From Schistosoma mansoni (lineage: Eukaryota > Platyhelminthes > Trematoda > Strigeidida > Schistosomatidae), in NCBI RefSeq assembly GCF_000237925.1, contig NW_017386060.1, positions 1 through 64,000 of the forward strand: a DNA stretch of 64,000 nucleotides. The letters are read 5' to 3'. Position numbers and translations under genes: made by a program. Positions 34,187-47,200 of the stretch are shown here, piece after piece (position 1 is the stretch's first letter; the number at the start of each line of letters is the position of its first letter). Under the pieces are notes generated by a model that was not told the origin of the DNA, ran no database searches, and was given only the letters and a program-made list of their open reading frames with translations.

Positions 34187-35400
34187 CTACTCACTAAGGT
34201 AAATATGTTTAGTGGAACAATAGAATAACTGGTACAGTGGTACATTAGAAACGACTCTTGATTCTGTAGAGCTTACTTGTTTTGAAACACGAAAGTAAAA
34301 TTTCACCGTGTCATAATATTCGAATGCATGTAGCACCTGCAACAGAATGCCTGGAAACACGTAATGATAATGACGGGTATATTTCTGTTTAGTACGATAT
34401 ACGCCATATACAGGTGATCGGTTGAACTGATAGGGTCCGCATTGGGTATTAATGGTTAACAACTCCTTTGAATCTTTGTCAAATTCCACTTGTAAGTAGG
34501 CCTCAGATAAATCAAGTTTGGAAAAATAACGTCCTCCGTTTAGTTTAATAAATAAATCTGCTGGCAAAGGAAGTGGGTATGAATGATTTTGTAGGGCGTC
34601 ACTTAATCCTGTTGAAAAGTTTGCGCGAAGGTGAATATCTCCGTTCGCTTACTCAACTACTACAATTGGTGCTGCCCATGCCGAATAATTAACCAGTTTC
34701 ATAACACCGAATTTCTCTAGTCGATCTAATTCATTTTCAACTCTATCAATAGCTGCATATGGAACTTGACGTTTTGGACAAAAATAGGTTTCACATCCTG
34801 TCGTAAGTATAACTTTGGCATCCCAATAGTGCAGCATCCCAACTTATTCTGGAACAAGTTTTTATGTTTCTACAAAAGGTCTCTTATCATTATGGCTTTC
34901 TTAGTTACATGAAATATGAGTAGATCACAAGAACGATTTACCCTTTTCATCGTGCATATTTCACTCAATTGCACATCCCATAGATTTAGTTTATCTATAC
35001 AATCTATACACATAAGGTCTAAATCATGCCTGATTGTTAAATAACAATTGCCTGTTAAGTAGTTATCTCGGAATTTAACAGAGCATTTTATGATTCCAAC
35101 AAGCCTTAATATATCTCCTGATGTATTCTGTGCAGTGTGCCCAGTCGGTAATATTTGGGGACAACCAATTAAATTCCATGTTTGTTAAGAGATCAATGTG
35201 ATATCTGATGCTGTATCCAATTGCAATCGAATATGAACACTGTTTACCATTAATTCCACATACCTTCTTTTATCTACTATGCTTAGAGCCAGTGTAAAAT
35301 ATACACTGTTTATATACTTGTTTTGTTACTGATGAGCACGCTTCGTTGGCTTTGATCTCAAACTTCCTCTAGTTCGGCAGACTGTTTCTTCATGAGCGTT
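34187..35400 (-). mobile_element. Ty3/gypsy pol fragment (protease and RT start)
   Basis: Reading the minus strand from 35400 down: a gag-pol linker, an aspartic protease block (RLQLDTASDITLIS near 35240-35190), the start of RT (KRQVPYAAIDRVENELDRLE, then NYSAWAAPIVVV, 34790-34650) and, in another frame, FSKLDLSEAYLQVEFDKDSK (34530-34470). The arrangement is that of a Ty3/gypsy element of the CsRn1/Boudicca type. Frameshifts and stops break it, and the RT catalytic YxDD, RNase H and integrase are absent. Confidence 0.8.
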
Positions 35401-37539
35401 GGTAAATAGTGTTCCAAATAAAATACGAGAGTCTGGTCGAATAAATTTCTAGTGGTTTGTTAACGTTAGAAGGCATAGAGCAATGATACAACTCGTTTAA
35501 AATAAATGTGCTAATCGATAAATACTAATCGAGGTCATTTAAACTAATTTCGATTTGTCTGTACATACATCAATTGAAAAACTATGTACGCTACAACTAC
35601 CATTTGATTTACTGCTTTCCATCTATGAAGAACTAAGTTGAAAACTGTCTTCCATATATTTTTTAACCTATCGATGTCATAATATCGTCTATTTATATAT
35701 GTACCTTGAAACTATATAAATTTTCCATAACTTTATGGGAGTACACAAATAATTTGTCTAAATCCGTTTAACAAAGAAGTTGCTGAACTAGTTGGAAATG
35801 CCGTTTCTCAGTAAAAGTCACTGGGTTGTGGAACACAGAATTTACTTCATAGTTTTATGTTTCATAAGCGTATCCAGAAATAAGGCGCATATTTAATTCG
35901 TCTGAAATAGTACAAATAGTACATTTCCGACTAATTCGCCTTTGGTGGCCGTCAGCCAAATAACTTGCTGGTATCACAGATAGATGCAAAACTGAGGAAG
36001 ATTTACCACTGTAGTGAAATACAGATTGTTATAAACTGATATAGTAAAGATATATGAAAAATGAAACCAAGATTCGCAATAGCGTTGTATTCTCTTTCAG
36101 TCAGGAGAACGCTAGATATATGATTAAGTAAAGTCCCCTGACTACTGAACAGATTGATGTGAAGTAACGAAATATCTGAGACAATATATTCAGTTGGCTT
36201 CCTTTTACTTCATCAATCTGAGTGACAAAGGGTTTAATCTGGAGGAAGATCAATAATTTTATTCTTATGTTTTATTTCCTTAAATTCTAGTATCCAAATT
36301 TCACCCACCATATTCAAGTTGCTTCAGATGACTCTAGTATGTGTTGCAAATCTAATTGATCCTTCACTAAAGTAAGCGTCATAGTTCGATGATCATCATT
36401 TATAGTGTAATTATCAAGTACATTGACAAACTTCTTGGAACTAAACGTTGACATATTACTGATGCTGTAATTTATGAAAATCCTGTTCTAACACAAGAAA
36501 ATAGTTAAATAGCAACCAACAATCTGTTAAATTCCTACTTAAGAGACTCTCTACTTAGTCAGAATATAATGCAAATGTGATTAATATGTACTTTATTTTT
36601 AAAAAGAGGCTAGTTGCAAGATAAGTAATTTAATAGAAAATTAACTAAATGTTCTATTATTGCATACAACATAAAATGAACACGTTATAAAAGCACAAAT
36701 ATTTGAACAAACTTTTGTATCCCAACTGTGAATGTAATGGATCAGTTAAAAGGGTTTGATGTTTGGACAGGTGTTAGTCCAGTTTGCCAATAGAAGTTCA
36801 TTCGCATACATTCCGTTGATGCACACTAAAGGAGATGTATATAAAAACAAACAAGATTAAACGGTGATCAATCAGTCGATAAACTCACTTCTCAAACTTC
36901 AAATCAAGTATCGTTTTTGATAAACATATTTTGAATGTTAATAATAGGACCATAACTATGTTACGATGTGTTCGCGAATGCGTGTCGTATCCACAGTGCA
37001 ACCAATCATGTATGTGATAGAAATCTGGCAATCTACTGTAAAACTTTCAATAATATTCTCTCTTATTTGAACAATACTAGATAGTGAAACGTAGCCAAAA
37101 CAGCATACTATGAGTAAAGTCTTACAACCATGCAAACGGTGGAATCAATGAATAGAAATAAACCAATTCAGATTAAAATTTCGTTGTTTATCTATGTGCA
37201 TCTTAACAAAATAATGTGAAAGTGGTGTTAACATCTTCATGTCAGCATTAAATGAGAAAAGTCACCTTATGGATTATTAGGAATTTATGAAGTTACTATT
37301 AAACAACAACCGTGTGAAAAACAGATTATTCACTAATAGGAAAACCAACTATCTTAGAAATAAATGACACACATATTTATATTGCTATCTAGTGCATATC
37401 ACAAGAGATATTTGTTCGGTTGCAATTGACATGGCTCTAAAACTTGAAGAAATATTGAATAATCTTAGGTTTTGATGCACACTTTCATGTGTGATGACAG
37501 AAAACACGATTGAGCATCTGGTTACTATGGATTACTTAC
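35401..37539. other. Intronic, nothing recognised
   Basis: No exon with consistent splice sites and no element found. Confidence 0.45.
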
Positions 37540-37809
37540 CATTCCATTTTTGAGCCACTCGCATCTTGCAAAATGACTCAAACAGTGTATTGTCAATTGA
37601 TCCACTCAATGAAATCCAAGGCATGACACTCGCAGTGATGATTTCAGTCGAAGTATTCAAAGTCTTTTGATACACGAATGAGTTGACTGAAATCCATGTG
37701 TTTCCCAAATCCTTACTCATTACTGCACCTCCTCCATTCGATCCCAAACCGAACAATATGCGAAGTGGATTTGTGTATGCTATGATTTGTTCAACAGATG
37801 GTCCAACAT
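37540..37809 (-). CDS. Exon of the large glycoprotein, Gly-rich segment
   Basis: 270 nt: two bases, 89 codons, one spare base (phase 1 to phase 1). Acceptor TCGATTCTCAG, donor AATG/GTAAGT. It joins exon 41122-41313 in frame (making Asp). The peptide includes GPSVEQIIAYTNPL, FGLGSNGGGAVMSKDLGNTW and ASVMPWISLSGSIDN. No domain recognised. The next known exon downstream (EGF, 24287-24366) needs phase 2, so something is missing between, or a gene ends here. Confidence 0.75.
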
Positions 37810-37977
37810 CTGAGAATCGAACAGAAATCAGTAGAAATGTATCTTACATTATCTTGTCAAAATAAGCTTAAACAAAATTTTCGATAAATCAAAGTTGTTT
37901 GTAACTATGTATTTTATGAATCTGTTCAATGAACAATTAATATACTAAAAGTTCGTATTTACTACTTATTAAAATAC

Positions 37978-38190
37978 TTTGCTTGTCCTAGACGAACAAC
38001 AAAATCTCTTATGCCAGTCAGTTCAAGTTTTCTTGTATAATTAATAGTAAAATATGAAGAGAATGAATTGTGAATGCTGTTTCCAAGTACAAATTCAGCC
38101 ACAATTAGCTTGTGGTGTTGAACTTGAATGTAAAACATTTGTTCTCCTTCATTATGATAATGTTTGATTTTATACATCATGTCTTGTAAA
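37978..38190 (-). CDS. Possible exon (weak)
   Basis: The open frame LQDMMYKIKHYHNEGEQMFY ... VVRLGQA has a CTCAG acceptor and possible GTATTT donor, giving phase 2 to phase 2. It reads like a folded segment (one NYT sequon). It does not fit the phase 1 junction between 41122-41313 and 37540-37809, so it may be alternative, from a decayed exon, or chance. Confidence 0.3.
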
Positions 38191-38629
38191 CTGAGTCAGA
38201 TATTCAGTCAATAGATTCATGAATAATCATTTTTGATAATTGTTATTCTATTAATTTCTAATCTAGTGTCAGCTAACTAAGGTTGATTAGCATATCATGA
38301 ATGTAATCAAAATAGGGCAATGAGTAGAATCGAACAGAGGTGGTACTGGATACTCTCCTGTTACAAGGTAGTAAGCTCTGAACATCAAAAGGTTGATTAC
38401 TCTGAAGAAATTACTCATGTTAATGAGGACGATATGGCAACTGAATTTCATGTTAATTAGTAACAAATCATTACCAATTTGTATTCACCTCGAGTAAACT
38501 GGAGGACTGATAATTATTGTTAACAACTAGTATAAATTTTCGAGAATTTCAGTGAATCAGGAATTTGCTGAAATATCTTTGAAATGAATACTAGTTAGTG
38601 AATCATTTGAATAACCTTAGTTTTAAACT

Positions 38630-41105
38630 AACTCCGCCTGTGGCTCTTCTAGGCCTACTGTTGGTCACAAGACCCGGGAAATGAAAATGGATGGGTAAGG
38701 TGTCTGCACCACCATCCCGTGAAAAACAATCATGCCAATAATCGCCAACCAGATTAAACAAATTTTACCATACAAACTCTGCTCTTCGATTTGAAGGATC
38801 TTCATTCACAATAATTATGATGCCTCATGATGAAAACCGAGATTCTTCGCATGTCATGTGGCTGATGACACTCCTAACAAACATAGCAACCATTAATATA
38901 GGGACACAGAATGTCTGGACAATGTAGCAGGCCAGAAGGACAAGTCAAATAGCAACGGAAGTGAGAAGATACAACATGACAGTATTCGGAATCAGTGAAA
39001 CACATCGGACCCAACCTGAACAGAAAAGTATGGATTCAGGAGAGATTCTGTTGAACTGCAGTCACGAATAAGATGAAGATACTCCTGTCACTCAGGGAGT
39101 TTTCCCGATGAAGCTGTCCAATGAAGCACAAAATGCACTTAGTGGGTGCGAATCTCACGGATCCAGTATCATCAAAGCATCGTTCAAAACAAGGAAGGAC
39201 GAAATCACAGTGAATGTCATTCAATGTTACGCACCCACCAATGATAGCAATGATGACGATAAAGATCAGTTTAACAAGAGACTGAAATCAATCATAGCGA
39301 AGTGCACTGGATATGAATAAATCATGGGACGACATGGACTGGGGACTGGGAGAAAGGGATGAGAATGGTGACAGATTTGCAAATCTATCTGAATTCAACG
39401 AAATGGTTATAGGTGGCACAATATTTCACCACAAAGGCATACACAATGCTACACGTGCCTCAACAGACCACACTACACAGAACCAGATAAATCATATTTG
39501 CATTACTAACAAATTCGGAAGGACAATGGAAGACGTGAGAATCAGGAGAGTTGCTGACATGGTTTCGGATCACCATCTGCCTGTTTGTTGCGAGGATGAA
39601 ACTGCAGCTAAAGAAGCATTGGACAACTGGACAAACAGCATTACAAAGATTCAACACAGTCTTCCATCCAGACACAAACAACTTCAACCAATTCAAGATA
39701 AATGTCAACAACACGCTACAAGAAGACGAATAAACTTCGATGGTGGAGTACTAGAAAGGGATCGAAGAAGCACTAACTTCAACGTGTCAGGAGGTTGTGG
39801 ACCACAACAAGCATCATCATAATGAATGCATCTCTATACAAACGCTGGACAATATTGAAGAAAGGAAGAACAAGAAGACAGTAATTAACAACAACAGTCG
39901 AACATGAACAGAGAAAGTCAAGTCACAAGCTGAATACACTGAAGCAAAGAAACAAGTGAAGAGGAGGAATAGTGCTGACAAACAGAAATATGTAGAAGAC
40001 CTAGCAACGACAGTGGGAAAGGCTGTGAGAGAAGGAAATACGAAATAGTTATGTGACACCAAGAAGAAACTAACAGAGAAATATAGTAAACAAGGCCGGT
40101 CGAGCACAAAGAAGCCTAGTCAATCATCGAGATTCAAGAAAACAGGACACGTGGATAGAAAAATTCGAAGAACTCTTAAATAGGCCAACTCCACTGAATC
40201 CACTGGATATCGAAATGGTACACACAAATATTCCTATAGATGTCACTCGAACAACGATGGAAGGAATTGGGATGAAGCACTGAAGTACCATATCCGGACA
40301 TAGAAGTAACTGCAAACATGCTTCAAATTCTCCTCAGGAAGACTTTGGTGGAGGAACAAGTGCCACTGACAGACTGGAAATAACGACAACTCATCCAGAT
40401 ATCAAAGAAAGGAGATGTGACAAAATGTGAGATATTGTAGGTAGGAGGACTTGATGGAAACTTCTTCAACACTATGGTGTACCTGAGAAGATCCTCAATA
40501 TCATGTGGAATTCTGCATCAGTAGACCTCAGCATACACAAGGAAAAAACAATATTCTCAGATGCAACACGGAGAACACCAACCCAATCACACTTGATCAA
40601 AAAACGCTCTGAAAGGCGTGGAAACTCTCATGTACCTGGAAGCATCTTTGATGAACTTGGAGGATGTGATGCAGACGTAAATGAGAGGATTGAAAAAGCA
40701 AGCATAGCATTCCTACTATTGAAGAACATATACAACTCAAAACAAATATCAACCAACACCAAATTCACAATCTTCAATGCGTAATTCAAGACAGTTAGTT
40801 CTATTGTACGGAGATGAAACGTGGATAATTACTACAAGCATCATCGAAAAGGTACTTTGCAACTTGATCGATAGGATTCGATCTTCACCACGAAGGACCT
40901 GACATACGTGAATTTGATCACCATCGAGGAGGACAGTCACAGCTCGGATAGCTCAGTGGTAACACACTGTATCGAGAATTGGGAGCAAGCATGAAAAGAG
41001 TGAATAGCAACTGGAAATTGTTGGAAGGGGTTTTCCGGAACAGAGGTGGATGGCAAATACTGGTGGGTGACCTATGCTCCAACACGAGGGGTAACACAAC
41101 ATATT
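38630..41105 (+). mobile_element. LINE family A, second degenerate copy
   Basis: Fragments homologous to 19.5-21.8 kb in the same order: endonuclease (39108-39320, VNVIQCYAPTNDSND; then 39313 onward, GLGERDENGDRFANL, QINHICITNKFGRT and SDHHLPV near 39560-39590), linker (39700-40110), RT start (about 40170-40440), C-terminal region (40503-40784, GGCDADVNERIEKA), and an end near 41100 (WKLLEGVF-type block and a TRGVT end). RT motifs are largely deleted between about 40440 and 40530. Non-functional. Confidence 0.8.
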
Positions 41106-41121
41106 GTCTATGATTACTTAC

Positions 41122-41313
41122 CAAACCAAATTCTTTCAGGCAATTTACTAATCTTGAAACAACGCCTCACCAAATCTAATGAACCTTTTATACTGATTGC
41201 ACGTCCACAATAAAACAAAAGATCACCAACATTGAGAAATGTATTTGCTTGACGGTCTGGCAACTGTACAAAAGAGTTCTGCATTGCAACGTAATGAGGT
41301 AAGTTGTATGGAT
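41122..41313 (-). CDS. Probable exon of the large glycoprotein
   Basis: 192 nt, phase 1 to phase 1 (63 whole codons). Acceptor TTGCATTCAG, donor TTTG/GTAAGT. It joins 37540-37809 in frame. The peptide includes PYNLPHYVAMQNSFVQLPDR and NVGDLLFYCGRAISIKG. The upstream exon 42018-42296 ends in phase 0, so the direct join fails; a small exon between 41.3 and 42.0 kb or another acceptor is needed. Confidence 0.6.
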
Positions 41314-42017
41314 CTGAATGCAAAAGGTCAATACGAGGCAAAGTATTATTAAATAACACATCGCATAGTCATTCAGAATTATTTTAATTATCACAAAAAT
41401 CAATAAAAAGATTGAGAATTCTTTCACAGTAATGTGATGTGACTGAAGATAAGTAACCAATTACAAATATTCCTTATCAAAATCCGTCCAGTGGTGTCAA
41501 TCATAATGACAAAAATCGAGATCATTTTGATACGGGTGTGTAAGAGAACTGTGTATCCTTACAGTGTAAACATATTTAGTTGATACTTCTCAACAAGAAG
41601 ATGAGTATTATTCATTTTATCTGTTGTTTGGGTTTGTGCATTACTAGCAGTTTTGTATAATCTAATGAAATATCAATGTTGAAAGCCTCCAAATGATTGA
41701 TAACTCTGTATGCGGACTAACTCATCGTTTTCCAGTAAGCATTTAACAAGCATGTCACACTGTGAGAACGATTATGATTTTAGTAGGATGAGAAAAATTC
41801 AGTAAATTATGATGACTTGTCAATTTGTATTTGTGTGTGTGAATACTTGATGACAGTATGATAAATCGGATGCAATTCAGCGATTGTAATCGTTTTCACA
41901 ACAGCGGAAATTTTAACGATGATAAGTAGAATGCGATTTATTTACGGAAGACAGTTTTCATTTGAGGTAACGTATGTGACATACAGACGAAACGTATTTC
42001 CCATAATGCGGTCATAC

Positions 42018-42296
42018 CTTGATTGGTAATATTGATTTATAGTCAGTCATAACAAGAATTTTGAAAAATACACACTGATAAAACTCACAAGTGTAGTCAA
42101 GTTCAACACTCAAGGGAGATCTGAACTTGTAAAACTTTTGTTTTGCGCAGCTATTCACTACAGGAATACTACGTTCATAGGGTTTGCACACAATTTCAAC
42201 CAGAACTGGATATTTCACAATGCTTGTACTAAGAGATGGATTGAATTTCAGGCTAAAGATGACTTCATACTTTGCACCAAAATACAAACGTCCTGT
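42018..42296 (-). CDS. Cys-containing exon of the large glycoprotein
   Basis: 279 nt, 93 codons, phase 0 to phase 0. Acceptor CTCGTTTCAG, donor AAG/GTATGA. It follows exon 51200-51461 in frame across about 9 kb that holds the RTE element and Penelope remnant. The peptide starts TGRLYFGAKYEVIFSLKF and has four Cys (VCKP, SCAK, TCEF, QCVF). Its copy for the left-hand repeat would lie beyond the left edge. Confidence 0.8.
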
Positions 42297-43679
42297 CTGA
42301 AACGAGAAAAATAATATCCATAAGTGTTGTTTCAGAGCAACAGTTGATATATATTTGAAATTTATATGTTTCAATTTGTAATATGAAACGATTTCAAATG
42401 ATGACTAACGTAGTTAAAGAAATCTAATGTAATTTATCCCCCTCCACTGTGCTTGGTGAACGGAATTTCACAAAATTTAAAAGTTTCATTGGCATTAAAA
42501 ATGAAAGTGAATGCTGATATCAGACCGATTTACTGCTCTCAGTTCAGTAAATGAAGCAAAGTTTTGGTGAATTTAAACGAGTTTGGATGCTTCAGCAGAA
42601 ACACTAAATATATCACAGTAGCAACTTGAAATATGAAGTGATTGCAGTGGCTAAATAGATTTTCCTGGAATTGGAACTACGTGCAGCAATTAATGGTAAA
42701 CATATATGAATCATGGAATTGAGGATTTTCGTCTGTCTCCAGTATTACCTACACAGATAGAACTTTTGTTATAGAAAGGTATTCCAGAGTGATATCTCAC
42801 TTTTAAAATTAAAATTTGGGATCGAAAATGTTTGACTATGATCCAGAAAGTGGTAGAAAAAATATTATTCTTATATAACAATGTGTTTAAACAATGAAAC
42901 CAAATCATGAAGTGACTGAAATTTGTAAAAGCTTTTGAAACCAAACATCATATAGAATTTATGCCTTTTGAATACTTCAGTGATATTGTAGAACGAAGAA
43001 TACAATCCATTTGTGAATAATCGAAGTTTCCCGATTCAGTTGACTGAACGTTTGTTAGATCATTTTATTTTTGGTTAACAGACCAAATAGATAGACGTTA
43101 TCCTTTACGTATTTATTGTTCAATAACTATCATGTATACAGCATTTTCTAGCACATTTTAGTTCATTTACTGAGTGGTGTGCTACGTGGATTAAATAATG
43201 TGATTTTGATGATAAATGATATTTTATGCATTAGATTTCGACGAGTTTGTGTTTACCATCAGCTGTGTCGTAGTGCGCAACATTAACATATTCATAGCAG
43301 ATAGCTTCAGACAACTCCAAAAGTCTGAGATAAAAACTAGTGGAAGATTGAATCTTGTAAGGAGCACTCACTCACACCTGAACGTGCTGGATACTGTGCA
43401 CTTATCGGACATTGAAAACGAAACTCGCAGCCTTAGTGTATTGATAATGTCGATCAAGTACAAAATGATCACTAAAACGTTGTATTATACCCTGTGGAAA
43501 TAAGTAGTAATTGGTTAATGAGTTCAGGTAGAAATGTTTGATTATAATTAATTTAAGTGGTTCAACAAGAGACGTCTGTTCTGATTTCACTGTGTTAACT
43601 GATCACATTTTCATTGTTAAATGATTTAACGGAATAATTCATTTGAGATTGTTCGTTTGAATCTTTTCATTTGTTGTTT
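42297..43679. other. Intron, nothing recognised
   Basis: No supported exon or element. Confidence 0.5.
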
Positions 43680-43860
43680 AGGACTGCGATTGATCAGTCT
43701 CTTATTGGCATATGTGCATACTGTGGGAATGGCCTCGATATTGCTTAAGTCACAAGAATTATAAGCAGAGATGGATGGTGGCTAGCCGTGAAATCCAAGA
43801 CACGCGTTTTGTCCTAATTGGGACTCGTCCTCGATTCCACTGCTAGCCACCAACTATCTT
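43680..43860 (-). mobile_element. SM-alpha-like SINE fragment with dead hammerhead
   Basis: The minus-strand reading matches the 3' two-thirds of the SINE at 9748-10005, ending in the GGACTGC... terminus at 43681. The hammerhead core is lost: the CUGANGA block reads GAGGACGA and the G of GAAA is A, though helix II (GUCC with GGAC) survives. The tRNA head is missing. Confidence 0.7.
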
Positions 43861-44284
43861 TGCTGATATAACGGATTGCTTAAAATATTCTTTTCTCTCT
43901 CATGTATACTACGACAATACGTCATACGATAATAAGACTAGTCACGCTGTATCAGAACCAGGATTCATGACGCAGAATAGGAAACCAGAATAACACTAGA
44001 TAATACCTCATTCAATACAATTGCAAACAGTCACACCCAGTGAGCCAGGAGTAGAAATCAGTAAGATGGAAAGAAATCACATATAAAAAGGATCCATTGA
44101 AAGGAATTTTCTTTTCCACGAAATCATTTACTTAAACTATACATTCGTGTTTTTAGTTGTGTGGCAAATATATGTCCATAGAAGGATAGAAAAATTTAAT
44201 CATAAAGTGATTCGAGATTCTAAATGCCAGATGAAGTTGTGTATAACATTGTCGACTATTCAGTTACAAGCATTATTACTTCGT

Positions 44285-44296
44285 CCTAAATTTTGT
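44285..44296. repeat. Target-site duplication of the RTE element (left)
   Basis: CCTAAATTTTGT, repeated exactly at 48241-48252. Confidence 0.85.
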
Positions 44297-47200
44297 CAGT
44301 CAGTCAGTCACAACGTAGAACTTCGTACGTACGTACATCAGTTCGAGTTGCCATACCACATTAGCACAGAGATTCAGTTGTCGATTCAAATCACATAGTG
44401 GTAGAAGTAGTAGGAGTATAATCAGAAATCCAAAAGATTAGGGTTTGAAGAAATTATTGAAGGAGTATAGTACAGTGGAATAAATTTGAAAAGAGAAAAA
44501 GAATAGGGACATGAGGAATTCAGAGGATTAGAATTTGGTAGAACACAAAGAGCGGATGCACCTTCGCCATTGCAAACGATTTTGAGCCATGTCATTCAAG
44601 GTCTCTAACCATCGGTTGCTATCATCTCGCGAATCCCAACCAGGTAGTCTACACCTACCAACATGGCTCAGTCCACTTGTCAGTGACTTCATGGATTTAT
44701 GCCATGTTTTGGTCTGGCCGCCCCTAGCTTTCTCCCAACCTACTCCTACACCATGAAACATTGCACGTCGGGGAAGTCGATGGTTGGGCATACGTAACAC
44801 ATGTCCCAGCCATCTCAACTGATGAAGTTTCACTACTTCATCAATCGATTTGCCATCCTTACCTAGTACTCGTTTCCTAACAACTGCATTACTTACCCGG
44901 TGGTCCCAGGATATACGAGCAATGTTTCGAAGACACCTGTGATCAAATACTAGTAGCCTACGAATATCCTCTACTCTTATCGGCCATGTTTCACTGCCAT
45001 AAAGTAGGACGGAGCGAACTGCTGCACAGTAAACACGTCCTTTGGTTGCTAGACGGATATCTCGCCTACGCCATAAATGACGCAAGTTGGTGAAAGCTAG
45101 ACGAGCCTTCTGTATCCGTGCTGAGATTTCGTCACATACCAGACCACAAGGGCTGATGAGACTCCCAAGATAAGTGAAGTGGTTTACACGCTCAACTACT
45201 TCACTACCTATCATTAGTTCAGGTGTCGCTGCAACCCAATACTAAAGTAACATTTTGCACTTCGAGGGAGAGAATCGCATCTCGAACATGCCTGCATAGT
45301 TGCTTATAGTGGTCAGAAGACTCTGCATGTTGTCAGCGTCCTCACCAAGTAAAACTATGTCGTCGGCATATTCTAAGTCAACAAGTGAGCCTCCTGGTAA
45401 AAGTTCAACTCCTGGAGGTTTAGCTGATGAAAGTGCTATCTCTAAAAGTATGTCAATGACAAAGTTAAACAAGAAAGGCGAGAGTGGACAGCCCTGACGA
45501 ACACCACTTGAGGTAATCAGTTCTGATGACAGCTCGCCATAGGCTCTAACTCGACCAGTTGTGTTCGAGTAGAGAGCCTTTATGAGGTTAATGTACTTCT
45601 TTGGTACTCCTTTCACTGACAAACACTGCCATAGAACCTCACGATCAACGGAGTCAAATGCCGCCTTAAGGTCAAGAAATACTACTATTGTGGGACGTCT
45701 GAATGTGTGTCTATGTTCTAGGACCTGACGTAGGGTGAATATCTGGTCTATGTAACCACGTCCAGGTCGAAAACCAGCCTGGTTTTCTCTGGTCTGCTCT
45801 TCACGAGCTTTGGTTAGGCGACTTAGTATTATTGAAGCTAATATTTTAGACACTATATTAGTCAAACTGATTCCTCTGTGATTGTCACAGGAGGACTATT
45901 GTCCTTTCTTATAGACTGGCACAATCAGTGATTGGGACCAGTCAGATGGAATTACGTCCAGTTCCCAGATTCTACCTAAGACCTCAGTCAATCTCAATGC
46001 TAGTACTGGGCCACCATCCTTAAAAATCTCAGGGGTCAACCTGTCGGGGCCTGCTGCTCTCCCTCGCTTCAGATTTCCTATAGCTTTTTCAACCTCGCAG
46101 AGGGTTGGAGGACTTACATCAATTTGCCATTCAGGACGACTGGGGATCGTGGGTAATTGAAGTGTGGCTGAAGTCCAGTTGAACTGATCCCTAAAGTGTT
46201 CTGCCCATCGATCCAGTCTCCTGGATTGAGAATGAATGATATTCCCATCTTTATCTGAGATGGTTTCACTGATACTTGGATTCCTAATGCCGGTTTCTTT
46301 AATAAGTCTGAATAGCTGCCTACTGTTACCTATTGCCGCTGCCTTTTCCATATCTCTTGCTTTCGCTACCCACCACTGTTCACGATCATTGCGTAGGCTT
46401 CTTATTAGCCTTCTCTTAAGCTGACTCCGCTCTTCGTTATGTTCAGAGCCAGGTGGGATGAGTTTTCGAGCATCTATCAGTGCGGTAGATGCTGCCGAGA
46501 TCCATTGTTTCTCCCTAACCTTATGGTTTACCTTACTAGCGGATATCACTGCTGTTTCCACAGCTTTTCGGATGTCATTCCACGCTGCTTCGGGGTGGGC
46601 ACAACTTACATGGCTGCCTAACTGTTTTTCTAGTTGCTCCTGAAATATATTCTTAGCTTGCCTATCATCAAGTAGAACCCTTAGAGGCTTCCCTGCAGTG
46701 TCTTTCCTACGTCCAGTAAGACGCAGACAGATACGTGCTCGCACTAGAGCATGATCTGAATCTAAACATGTGTTCCAGAATGAGCGACAGTCTTCTATCG
46801 AGCCCCTCCATCGGTGGCTGATAGCGATGTGATCTAATTGCGTCCAACGTTGGGACGAATTCGGGGGTCGCCATGTCAAAAGATGTTTTTCCTTATGCTT
46901 AAAGTTAGTATTTGCAAGAAATAGGCGGTTATCTGAGCACAGCTGCAACAGACGGTCGCCATTATCTGTTCTTTTAGCCATGACACCGTAAGATCCACCC
47001 AGGTGTCTTTCCCTTTCACTTAGTTTACCTACTTGAGCATTAAAGTCACCTGCCACTATTACTACATCAGAACGCCTAGCTTTTCGGAGAAGGTCAGAAA
47101 GTTTCCTGTAAAACTCATCTTTTATATCGTCTAAGCTGCAGTCAGTGGGAGAGTAGACAGAGACGACGAAGAGGCAACGACGAGTTTCCCTATCATTCCG

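Noticed and set aside
41188-41460. Hydrophobic minus-strand frame resembling a membrane protein.
   Set aside because: It is the T-rich intron next to the acceptor of exon 41122-41313 read in another frame.
45300-46643. Plus-strand open frames opposite the RTE element.
   Set aside because: Shadows of the minus-strand endonuclease-RT frame.
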